Source: JARROD01 sp037384225
GTDB lineage: Bacteria; Pseudomonadota; Gammaproteobacteria; Pseudomonadales; Cellvibrionaceae
DNA: 13,275 nucleotides
Direction of reading: 5' to 3'
Assembly: GCA_037384225.1 (NCBI GenBank)
Contig: JARROD010000241.1
Coordinates: 1 to 13,275 of the forward strand
In this document: positions 1 to 6,203 of the stretch, piece by piece
How the letters are laid out: the number at the start of each line of letters is the position of its first letter
Position numbering within the stretch: the stretch's first letter is position 1
Program-made: the position numbers and the translations under genes
The notes under the pieces: generated by a model
What the model saw: only the letters and a program-made list of their open reading frames with translations
The model's database searches: none
Told to the model about the DNA's origin: nothing

Positions 1-2
1 TG

Positions 3-101
3 TCTCAATGCCAAATTCTCTGCAACCACTGTTTTCGTACCGCCGGGTTCGCAGCATCGGAAGAAAGTGATGATGGTATGAAAGAGAAGCTCAAGCAATA
101 A
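3..101 (+). CDS. possible 3' end of a gene cut by the window edge
   Basis: A reading frame is open from the left edge to a TAA at 99-101 and encodes about 32 residues. It has a CNHC cysteine pair followed by a hydrophilic tail ending in KEKLKQ. The mix of charged residues and the helical-looking tail suit a protein C-terminus, but a frame this short is often open by chance, and a second frame is open nearly as far. No family is recognised. Only the upstream sequence could settle it. Confidence 0.22.
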   Translation, partial: SQCQILCNHCFRTAGFAASEESDDGMKEKLKQ

Positions 102-553
102 TCGCATGAACAGAATGATCCAAGGTTGTATTAAGTTGGCAAGTCGAACATGATAAAAGTTAGATAGATTTTGCGATTGGTGTGTGATTTTTTATCGAAA
201 TTAGTGATGCGCAACACACATATCATCACAATATCTAATCAACTGTGGGCAAAAAGAGTGATGTGGCATGCCGACGTGCTATGGACTCCTAAATCTCATT
301 CGCTGCAGGTATAGAAAGTTCATTTTGTTAGACGCTCTTAATTTTCTTTCCATGAACCAGCGCCGGGTTCATGGCCCGTGTGCAGATTCGGCCGAAACAG
401 GCGGCTACCAATGAACCTCGATTAGGGCGTCTAAAAACGCTTATTTTAGGGGGCCTAATGGAGTGCCTTTCCTACGAACACGCCGGTTGTGTTTTTACGC
501 GGATTATGTGCGCAGGCGGTGTTTAAAAACGCGAATAACGCTAATTCAGAGTG
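102..553. other. gene-free stretch with a small hairpin
   Basis: No frame here looks coding on either strand. The clearest structure is a perfect 9-bp stem, CCATGAACC at 350-358 and GGTTCATGG at 366-374, around a 7-base loop. It is not followed by a T-run on either strand, so it is not an obvious intrinsic terminator. An 8-bp pair, TTAGACGC at 328-335 and GCGTCTAA at 427-434, encloses that hairpin and could extend it into a larger folded unit. No function is assigned. Confidence 0.4.
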
Positions 554-731
554 GGGTGCGGCTCTTTTTTAACGACGCATTTATGAGGCTTTAATCTCAG
601 ACAAACTTGCCAAATATATCACAAAATACATTAGGGGCATGTCGCAGGTCGCTAAATTTCTCGATATTTAAAGACAGTTTTTGCGCCATACCTACCCTGA
701 GTACAAGCGTCGTTAAAAAGGATCCGCACCC
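554..731. mobile_element. MITE-like element with 25-bp inverted ends
   Basis: The two ends are inverted copies matching at 23 of 25 positions. Each begins GGGTGCGG and ends TTTTTAACGACGC; the left copy is 554-578 and the right copy is 707-731. The interior of about 128 bp is AT-rich and holds no credible gene. Directly outside the ends lie TTCAGAGTG (545-553) and TTCCGAGTG (732-740), a 9-bp direct repeat with one mismatch that looks like a target-site duplication. Size, inverted ends, lack of coding and flanking duplication fit a miniature inverted-repeat element mobilised in trans by an unknown transposase. A long-stem folded repeat is the alternative. Confidence 0.55.
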
Positions 732-946
732 TTCCGAGTGCAGCAGGTTGCATAAACGGTGACATTGCGACCGCTGGCGCTTGACGTGCATGACCATGCG
801 TCTGTCGATACCGGGTAACTGGCAATCAAGTCCTCCGCGCCTAATCCCGAGCCGGATGTACTTGATATACGGCATCCGCCATTCAGCAGTAGCGGTGCAA
901 TGGTCGGGCAGCTAATTGTTGCTGTTTGTCCGCCAGTAGACTCGAA
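732..946 (-). pseudogene. broken C-terminal fragment of a secreted Cys-containing protein
   Basis: On the minus strand the frame encodes a stretch with spaced cysteines: TISCP, then LLNGGCRI, then AWSC, and finally VTVYATCC. This resembles, from memory, the C-terminal repeat of various secreted bacterial proteins in which a 'C..G...LGGGC' segment is followed by 'W.C' and 'VTVYA.C'. The family is not named with certainty. The fragment has no start of its own: upstream it runs into the GGTCAGGGGTCA repeats of the RAYT unit at 947, and its last codons run into the right end of the MITE-like element at 731. If that element and one copy of its flanking 9-mer are removed, the frame would end CCTLN-stop shortly afterwards. 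It is best read as a gene remnant split by two insertions. Confidence 0.45.
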
Positions 947-983
947 CAGGTCAGGGGTCACCAGGTCAGGGGTCAGGTCTTGA
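947..983 (+). repeat. RAYT left repeats, tandem GGTCAGGGGTCA units
   Basis: CAGGTCAGGGGTCA occurs twice in tandem (947-960 and 962-975), running into GGGGTCAGGTCTTGA at 969-983. The last 15 bases are the exact reverse complement of 1868-1882 on the other side of the transposase gene. This is the repeat pair expected to bound a RAYT unit and to be recognised by the transposase. Confidence 0.75.
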
Positions 984-986
984 ATC

Positions 987-1015
987 TTGAATTTTACCGC
1001 ATAGAGCCCTATAAT
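987..1015 (+). promoter_or_regulatory. sigma70-type promoter of the RAYT gene, nearly leaderless
   Basis: TTGAAT at 987-992 and a perfect TATAAT at 1010-1015 are separated by 17 bases, the ideal spacing. The ATG at 1024 lies only 8 bases past the -10 box, so transcription should begin at or just before the start codon. There is no Shine-Dalgarno sequence in the gap (CCCCCTCC), which suggests translation from a nearly leaderless message. Confidence 0.65.
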
Positions 1016-1023
1016 CCCCCTCC

Positions 1024-1878
1024 ATGGCCAGACCCTTACGAATAGAATTTGCCGGAGCGTTATACCACCTCACTTCCAGAGGCAACGGTCGCGAAGCGAT
1101 TTATTTATCGGATGATGACCGCGAGCAGTGGCTGAATGTGTTCGGGGAAGTTTGTCGTCGCTTCAATTGGATTTGTCACGCGTACTGCTTAATGGGTAAT
1201 CACTACCACCTTCTGGTGGAAACACCCGAAGGTAACCTGTCGCAGGGTATGCGGCAATTAAATGGTGTGTATACCCAGCGATTTAATCGGTTGCGCGGAC
1301 GCGTAGGGCATGTATTTCAAGGGCGGTATAAAGCAATTCTGGTGGATAAAGACAGCTACCTGTTGGAACTGGCGCGATACGTTGTACTGAACCCGGTCAG
1401 GGCGGGCATGGTTAGATCCGCCAAGGATTGGCCCTGGAGTAGCTACCGTGGCACGGCGGGATTTGTGGCAACGTATCCCTGGCTGCAAACCGATTGGCTA
1501 TTGAGTACCCTTGCTCATCGACGTAAGGTGGCTATCGAGCGTTACCGCCGTTTTGTTGTGGAGGGAAAGGGTCACCCCTCGCCGTGGACGCAGCTAAAAA
1601 ATCAGGTTTTCCTTGGAGATGAAAAATTTGTCGAGAAGATGCAAACTTTATTAGAGCCGGATGCTTCTCTGGTCGAAATTCCCCTGAATCAACAACGGAA
1701 ACCATGCCGGGCGATTGCGGATTATGAGCGTGAATCCTGTTCAAGGGATGAGGCCATTTTTCTTGCCTATCAGAGTGGTGGATACAAAATGGTGGAGCTG
1801 GCGGATTACTTTGGTTTACATTATTCATCGGTGAGCAAAATCGTGAGGCGGTTTGAGGATTCACATATCAAGACCTGA
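1024..1878 (+). CDS. REP-associated tyrosine transposase (RAYT, Y1_Tnp family)
   Basis: The 284-residue protein is a single-strand DNA endonuclease of the HUH/Y1 transposase superfamily, thought to recognise and move REP-type palindromic repeats. It opens with MARPLRIEFAGALYHLTSRG, the usual RAYT start. The metal-binding HUH motif is H60-Y61-H62 in MGNHYHLLVE, and the likely catalytic tyrosine is Y83 in LNGVYTQRFN, followed by the conserved RGRVGHVFQGRYKA segment. A C-terminal helix-turn-helix-like segment lies around residues 255-280 (LADYFGLHYSSVSKIVRRF). Length and motifs are complete, so it is probably intact. The stop codon lies inside the right-hand copy of the flanking repeat, so gene and repeat form one unit. 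It is a stand-alone mobile gene unrelated in function to its neighbours. Confidence 0.92.
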   Translation: MARPLRIEFAGALYHLTSRGNGREAIYLSDDDREQWLNVFGEVCRRFNWICHAYCLMGNHYHLLVETPEGNLSQGMRQLNGVYTQRFNRLRGRVGHVFQGRYKAILVDKDSYLLELARYVVLNPVRAGMVRSAKDWPWSSYRGTAGFVATYPWLQTDWLLSTLAHRRKVAIERYRRFVVEGKGHPSPWTQLKNQVFLGDEKFVEKMQTLLEPDASLVEIPLNQQRKPCRAIADYERESCSRDEAIFLAYQSGGYKMVELADYFGLHYSSVSKIVRRFEDSHIKT

Positions 1879-1882
1879 CCCC
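1868..1882 (-). repeat. RAYT right repeat, inverted copy
   Basis: TCAAGACCTGACCCC at 1868-1882 is the exact reverse complement of 969-983, closing the RAYT unit. It includes the last codons and TGA stop of the transposase gene (1876-1878) and is followed by a short C-run. Confidence 0.75.
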
Positions 1883-1908
1883 CCCTTTACGTTGATGAGG
1901 TCACTCGC

Positions 1909-3144
1909 TTGAACAACGTTAGAACCCAAAAACGCTGGACCTGGAATCGGTTCCGGAAAATGATTATCGAGCCCCGGGTGGACTCCGCCGAGCTGAAAGC
2001 AGCGCTGCGGCAAGCCGTCTCCAGACAGCCCCCGCCGGTGTTGTGGCTGATCGGTAAAACCCAATCCGGAAAAACCTCCATTATCCGCGCCCTTACCGGC
2101 AGCGACAGCGCTGAAATCGGCACAGGATTCAAACCCTGTACCCGGTCCGCGCGTTTTTACGATTACCCGCCGGAAGCGCCCGCGGTGCGTTTTTTGGACA
2201 CCCGCGGCTTGGGAGAAGTGGCCTATGATCCCGCCGAGGATATACATTACTGCGAGTCCCAGGCGCATTTGGCGGTGGCGGTGATGAAGGCCACTGATAT
2301 GCGGCAGGAGGCCGTATTCGAGGCCATTCGGGCGCTGCGCAGGCGCCACCCCGACTGGCCGTTGCTGGTGGTGCAAACCTGTCTGCACGAGGCTTACCCC
2401 GTTGGCGGGGAACACCCCTTACCCTATCCGTTCGGCAGCGGCGACGGGGAGGCAGCGGGGAAGCAAAACGTCCCGACGGATTTGAGCCGGGCGCTACGCG
2501 AACAGCGCTCCCGGCTGGGTAAATTGGCGGGTACAGCGCACGTGTTATGGGTGCCTGTTGATCTAACCTTGGCCGAGGACGACTTTAACCCACCCGACTA
2601 TGGTCTGGAGGCTTTGTGGGCGGCGATTGAATCCGTGTCCTCCCTGGGGCTGCAGTCGCTGTTGCGCGCCGATCCGGAGCTGCGCGACGCCTACAGCCGG
2701 GCGGCCCATCCCCACATCATGGGTTATACGGCGGCAGCGGCGGGCCTGGGCGCGCTGCCGGTGGTGGATCTGGCACTGGTGCCCGCACTGCAGATAAAGC
2801 TGCTGCACACACTGGCCTCACTGTATAAATTGACCTGGAACACGCGCACCTCATCGGAATTTTTCAGTCTGCTGGGGACGGGGTTTATGGCCGCTTACGG
2901 CCTGCGCTGGGCGGGCAGGGGCGCCATCAAACTGATTCCCGGCTGGGGCCAGACCGCCGGCGCGCTCTGGGGGGCGACCTCCAGTGCGGCGGTGACCTAC
3001 GCGCTGGGTAAAAGCGCCTGTTACTATCTCAATAAAAAAAGTGACGGCATAGCGGTGGATGCGCAGGCGCTGCGCGATGTTTATGCCAGCGCTTTCGCCC
3101 GCGGCCGGTCGTTGCCGATGGTCAACAAGCGGAGTCAATCGTGA
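1909..3144 (+). CDS. GTPase with C-terminal DUF697-like membrane domain
   Basis: The 411-residue protein has an N-terminal P-loop GTPase domain and a hydrophobic C-terminal region resembling DUF697 (YcjF-like). The P-loop is GKTQSGKT at residues 49-56 and the Walker B/G3 motif is DTRG at 97-100. Where NKxD is expected the sequence reads VVQTCLHEAYP (154-163), so the guanine-specificity motif is not canonical. Residues 268-375 contain Gly/Ala-rich segments such as MGYTAAAAGLGALPVVDLAL that could insert in the inner membrane. The proposed start is TTG with GAGG at 1897-1900 eight bases upstream; the nearest in-frame ATG is at codon 19. The frame stays open back to the RAYT repeat without a better start, so the native 5' end may have been altered. 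It overlaps the next gene by 4 bp and probably acts with it. The cellular role is unknown. Confidence 0.8.
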   Translation: MNNVRTQKRWTWNRFRKMIIEPRVDSAELKAALRQAVSRQPPPVLWLIGKTQSGKTSIIRALTGSDSAEIGTGFKPCTRSARFYDYPPEAPAVRFLDTRGLGEVAYDPAEDIHYCESQAHLAVAVMKATDMRQEAVFEAIRALRRRHPDWPLLVVQTCLHEAYPVGGEHPLPYPFGSGDGEAAGKQNVPTDLSRALREQRSRLGKLAGTAHVLWVPVDLTLAEDDFNPPDYGLEALWAAIESVSSLGLQSLLRADPELRDAYSRAAHPHIMGYTAAAAGLGALPVVDLALVPALQIKLLHTLASLYKLTWNTRTSSEFFSLLGTGFMAAYGLRWAGRGAIKLIPGWGQTAGALWGATSSAAVTYALGKSACYYLNKKSDGIAVDAQALRDVYASAFARGRSLPMVNKRSQS

Positions 3145-4694
3145 AGCTACTCATAAGACAATTTGGCCGTTTGCGCCTGGTGGCGATCGTGTTGACATTG
3201 TTGCCGGTGATGACGCTACCGGTATTCGGCAGTATCTGGCTGTGGCAATCGGGCAATTTATTCTATTGGTTAATCAGCCTGGCGCTGTTTGGCGCACTGG
3301 GTTTTGGTCTGCACATGCTTGTGCGCCGGCGCGAAAGCACCGGGCTTTCGAATTCGGCTCCGAATGCAGTTACGCAGGCGGATTCAAAATGGCCGACTTC
3401 CGCTTGCGCACCTTGGGAGAAAGTGGAGGCGATGGCAAATGCAGCTACCCTCGAACAATGGCCGCTCAGTGATGTCGGGCGCTTGTGGCTGCTTGGCAAA
3501 AACACACTGGACACCGTCGCCCGGCACTATCATCCCGAGCGGGACAAACCGCTGCTGGAACTCACCGTGCCCCACGCGCTGTTGATTATCGAGCGGGCCG
3601 GCCGGGACCTGCGCCTGCAGATTGCGGAGCAGATTCCCTTCAGCCATCAGTTGAGTCTGGGCGCGGTGGCCCGGGCGCAACGTTGGAAGGAAATGGTCTC
3701 CGAGTGGAGTAATCTCTATCGATTGGGGCGTGCCATTGTCAATCCCGGTTCGGTCTTGTTTCAGGAATTCAGCCGCGAGGTGGGTAACCGCATCATGGGT
3801 TACGGTTCCGAACGGGTGCAGACCTGGCTGTTGCGCGAGTATGTGAGGAAAGTGGGTTATTACGCGATTGAATTATACAGCGGCAATTTACTGTTGAGCG
3901 ATGAGAATCCCGCGGCCGCCTCCACACGCGATTCTCAGGATGCGCTTGAACAAGCCGATAGCGTCGTTGGGCGACTCACCTCCGAGCCGCTGCGAATTGT
4001 GGTGCTGGGGCGGGCAAATGCCGGCAAATCCAGTCTGATCAATGCCATGTTCGGCGAATTGGCGGCGGTCGCGGATATAGTGCCCGACACCACTTTTGCC
4101 ATAGCGCCCTATCGGCTGCAAAGGGAAGGGCACACTGAAGCATTGATCTTCGATACACCCGGTTGCGATACGCCGCAGTTGAAAGAGCGGGCGCTTGAAA
4201 AGACGGTGCTGAACGCGGATTTGATTTTATGGGTGAGCCCCGCCCAGCGGCCGGATCGCAGTGGTGAGCGCGCGTTTCTGGATCGGGTGCGCACCTGGCT
4301 GGGGTCGCAACCGAACAGGCGCGCGCCGCCGCTGTTGGTTGTGGTCAGCCATATCGATCAGTTGCGGCCGCTGCGCGAGTGGCGGCCGCCCTACAACCTG
4401 GGCGACCCGCAGAGTGCCAAAGCGCAAAATATAGGGGCGGCGGTTGCAGCCGCCGCAGAGGACCTGGATATTCCCGTGGCCGACTGTATCCCGGTTTGTC
4501 TGGCGGAGGATCGTCATTACAACGTCGAAGACGCGCTCTGGGCCGCAGTTGTCGAGCGCGAAAGCGATGCGGACAAAGCGCGTTTCTTACGTTGCATGGC
4601 GGCCCGCAGGCGCGAGGAAAATTGGGCGCTACTGTGGCGTCAACTGCGCAATACAGGGCGGTTTTTGGTAGGGCTGGAGAAGGAGAAGGGATAA
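3141..4694 (+). CDS. Era-like membrane-anchored GTPase
   Basis: This 517-residue protein begins with two hydrophobic segments (about residues 12-35 and 39-60), a linker, and a helical domain of about 170 residues (105-255). A GTPase domain of the Era/MMR_HSR1 type follows: P-loop GRANAGKS at 290-297, a candidate G2 threonine in PDTTF (315-319), G3 DTPG at 338-341 and G4 SHID at 403-406 in place of NKxD. The start is a GTG inside the GTGA overlap with the preceding GTPase, with GGAG at 3131-3134 six bases upstream, so the two are translationally coupled. The protein should sit at the inner membrane with its GTPase domain in the cytoplasm. Such paired GTPases recur in gammaproteobacteria without a settled function. 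The TAA stop abuts the inverted-repeat element that follows. Confidence 0.82.
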   Translation: MKLLIRQFGRLRLVAIVLTLLPVMTLPVFGSIWLWQSGNLFYWLISLALFGALGFGLHMLVRRRESTGLSNSAPNAVTQADSKWPTSACAPWEKVEAMANAATLEQWPLSDVGRLWLLGKNTLDTVARHYHPERDKPLLELTVPHALLIIERAGRDLRLQIAEQIPFSHQLSLGAVARAQRWKEMVSEWSNLYRLGRAIVNPGSVLFQEFSREVGNRIMGYGSERVQTWLLREYVRKVGYYAIELYSGNLLLSDENPAAASTRDSQDALEQADSVVGRLTSEPLRIVVLGRANAGKSSLINAMFGELAAVADIVPDTTFAIAPYRLQREGHTEALIFDTPGCDTPQLKERALEKTVLNADLILWVSPAQRPDRSGERAFLDRVRTWLGSQPNRRAPPLLVVVSHIDQLRPLREWRPPYNLGDPQSAKAQNIGAAVAAAAEDLDIPVADCIPVCLAEDRHYNVEDALWAAVVERESDADKARFLRCMAARRREENWALLWRQLRNTGRFLVGLEKEKG

Positions 4695-4885
4695 GGAACG
4701 GGCACGGAATAACTTCCCCTTTTTGTTTTATAGAGAGTCGCTCCCGATGCATCCAGCCTGGCGTCGTTGCAAAAACTCGACGTAGGCCCACCAAGCCTAA
4801 AGTTTTTGCGCCTAGCCAAGCGGGCGCCTCAAACCCCCTTTTTAGCACTGATAAAGGGGCGAGAAGTTATTCCGTGCCCGTTCCT
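4694..4885. mobile_element. 192-bp element with perfect 23-bp inverted ends
   Basis: The left arm (4694-4716, beginning AGGAACGGGCACGG) is the exact reverse complement of the right arm (4863-4885, ending CCGTGCCCGTTCCT). A weaker match continues inward through a C-run and T-run. The interior has no credible gene but contains a nested hairpin at 4769-4809. The left end begins at the last base of the preceding GTPase stop codon. The form fits a non-autonomous inverted-repeat element; a clear target duplication is not visible. It could also fold as a transcript end for the GTPase operon, although there is no classical U-tract after the right arm. Confidence 0.55.
4769..4843. repeat. structured repeat, copy 1, with nested hairpin
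   Basis: GCAAAAACT (4769-4777) pairs with AGTTTTTGC (4801-4809). Inside it TAGGC (4783-4787) pairs with GCCTA (4795-4799) around the loop CCACCAA. Downstream the sequence reads TTGCGCC, AGCCAAGCGGGCG and a C-run followed by a T-run. The same order of blocks recurs at 5246-5320. Confidence 0.5.
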
Positions 4886-5245
4886 AACGCTCCCTGGCCG
4901 TTTCCAACCCCGATGGAAGCAATTATTAAACCCTATCGTTGCATCTTTCGGCTTTGTTCATCGTTTCGTCCACCTAAGGTGCTAACCGAGCCCTAATACT
5001 AACCAAAGCGCAAGTGGACGATGTTACGTTATTGATTATTTATCAAATCGAAGGCATTGGTTATTCGATGCGACCGCAGTTAAATACGATAAAAGTTTTG
5101 CGTAATGTATACCCAAAGCGTTGCCGAGAATTTAAAAATAAATTTGTTTTTTACTTGCGCAAGAAAAACTATTCGGGGTTAATGTATTTTGTAAATATAA
5201 TTTTGAATTTTAATCGACATAGCAGCGAATTTTTCGTTATTGTAA
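4886..5245. other. AT-rich intergenic stretch, no convincing gene
   Basis: A frame of 96 codons is open from a GTG at 5014, but it has no ribosome binding site, its product resembles nothing known to me, and its last residues are encoded by the repeat at 5246-5320. A 7-bp pair, CGTCCAC at 4967-4973 and GTGGACG at 5014-5020, is too short to interpret. I see no promoter or RNA gene here that can be supported. Confidence 0.4.
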
Positions 5246-5320
5246 AAAAGTTCGACGTAAGCTCCATTGTGGCTTCGTTCTTGCGCCAAGCCAGGCGGGC
5301 GTAAAAATACCTCCCTTTTA
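5246..5320. repeat. structured repeat, copy 2, diverged
   Basis: This segment is collinear with 4770-4843. TCGACGTA (5252-5259) and TTGCGCC (5281-5287) are separated by exactly 21 bases in both copies, followed by AGCCAGGCGGGCG and a C/T-rich run. The 21-base core has changed sequence but can still form a small hairpin (AAG-ct-CCA / TGGCTT). It is not bounded by the 23-bp arms seen around copy 1. Confidence 0.45.
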
Positions 5321-5379
5321 TAAGTAATTTAAAAAGATGAAATTAACTTTTCCCAGGCTGGCGCTGAGATAAAATACAG

Positions 5380-5444
5380 TGGTCCTGGCGAGCAAGCAGG
5401 TTGTTTTAAACGCATAAAGCACTATAAAACAAGCCGTTGGACCA
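5380..5444. repeat. long imperfect hairpin
   Basis: An outer stem TGGTCC (5380-5385) with GGACCA (5439-5444) encloses an inner stem TTGTTTTA (5401-5408) with TAAAACAA (5425-5432). The inner stem is extended by GG/CC past a single-base bulge. Unpaired side loops separate the two stems. It sits in AT-rich non-coding DNA and could be a folded RNA, a repeat palindrome or a recombination site. No T-run follows, so a terminator is unlikely. Confidence 0.35.
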
Positions 5445-6203
5445 TTATATTAGCATTACAATACTTTTTGTATAGTTGAATCGAAGGCTAAAAACTAAAA
5501 TTTCTATAAGAGCATGGCATTGACAGCTGCTTTCCGTCTTTCAATTTATCACATCCATGTTATATATTTTCTGCATTGAGTCGATTTTTCTGGGGTCCCC
5601 GGATTTTGGCGAATTGCAGGTTTTTGTGGCTTGAGGCTGTTTCTCATAACGTTAAATGTTGGGTAGCACATTATCGAAAACGGTGTTGTTGAGTTGGTTT
5701 GTTAGTTTGGTTATTAAAAATTTTAACCGCTCTGGCAAAATGTCAGCCAATAAAAATTTTACACCTGTGAAGACAGTTTGGGGCCGCCGCTTACTTCGTT
5801 TTATGGATTATTGTACACCTGGAACAATATTGGCTCGGTCCGGCATTTTACAAGAGCGGAAAATCGATGTGACCTACTGCTGCTTGTTGCCGATTTCAAA
5901 TGCAAACGCGATGATTTGTGAGGTGGAGGTGATGTAAAAATTTCTGCAGGGTATTTATAACACCAACAAATATACCTAAAACTCAACCGCTTTGGGTATA
6001 GAGCTAAAAGCCGTTAATGGATCGGGCTCTGTCTTGTTTTAACATCTTTTGTCGGCAGTGGTAAGAAGGTGGAAGGATGTTTTTTGGTTCTGCATTTGCT
6101 TTCTTGACTCGCGGCTTAAAGGTTACTCGATTTAAAACATAAGTACTTTTAGAACTCAAATCCATTGACAGAGTAACACGTCCATCTCAAAGGAATTGCT
6201 ATC
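5445..6203. other. upstream region of the biosynthetic operon, no gene seen
   Basis: This AT-rich region should hold the promoter of the aminotransferase operon, but no strong -35/-10 pair stands out. Partial candidates are TTGACA at 5520-5525 with a poor -10, and TTGACT at 6104-6109 with a poor -10. A 7-bp inverted pair, GTTACTC at 6122-6128 and GAGTAAC at 6171-6177, might be an operator but is short. A 93-codon frame from 5656 lacks a ribosome binding site and is unrecognised, so I do not call it. The ribosome binding site AAAGGA at 6189-6194 lies 9 bases before the ATG of the aminotransferase. Confidence 0.4.

Noticed and set aside
350..374. Intrinsic terminator
   Set aside because: The 9-bp stem is perfect but neither strand has a T-run after it.
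597..875. 92-codon minus-strand frame
   Set aside because: It crosses the MITE-like element and overlaps the better-supported secreted-protein remnant in another frame.
5014..5304. 96-codon open frame in the AT-rich gap
   Set aside because: GTG start without a ribosome binding site, no recognisable family, and its 3' end is made of a non-coding repeat.
5520..5548. TTGACA followed after 17 bases by AATTTA as operon promoter
   Set aside because: The -10 is poor and the site is about 650 bases from the first gene.
5380..5660. Integron attC sites
   Set aside because: Hairpins and GTTAAAT-like strings exist but no paired core sites in the right order, and no cassette genes or integrase.
5656..5937. 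93-codon open frame upstream of the aminotransferase
   Set aside because: No ribosome binding site and no recognisable motif; amino-acid order looks random.
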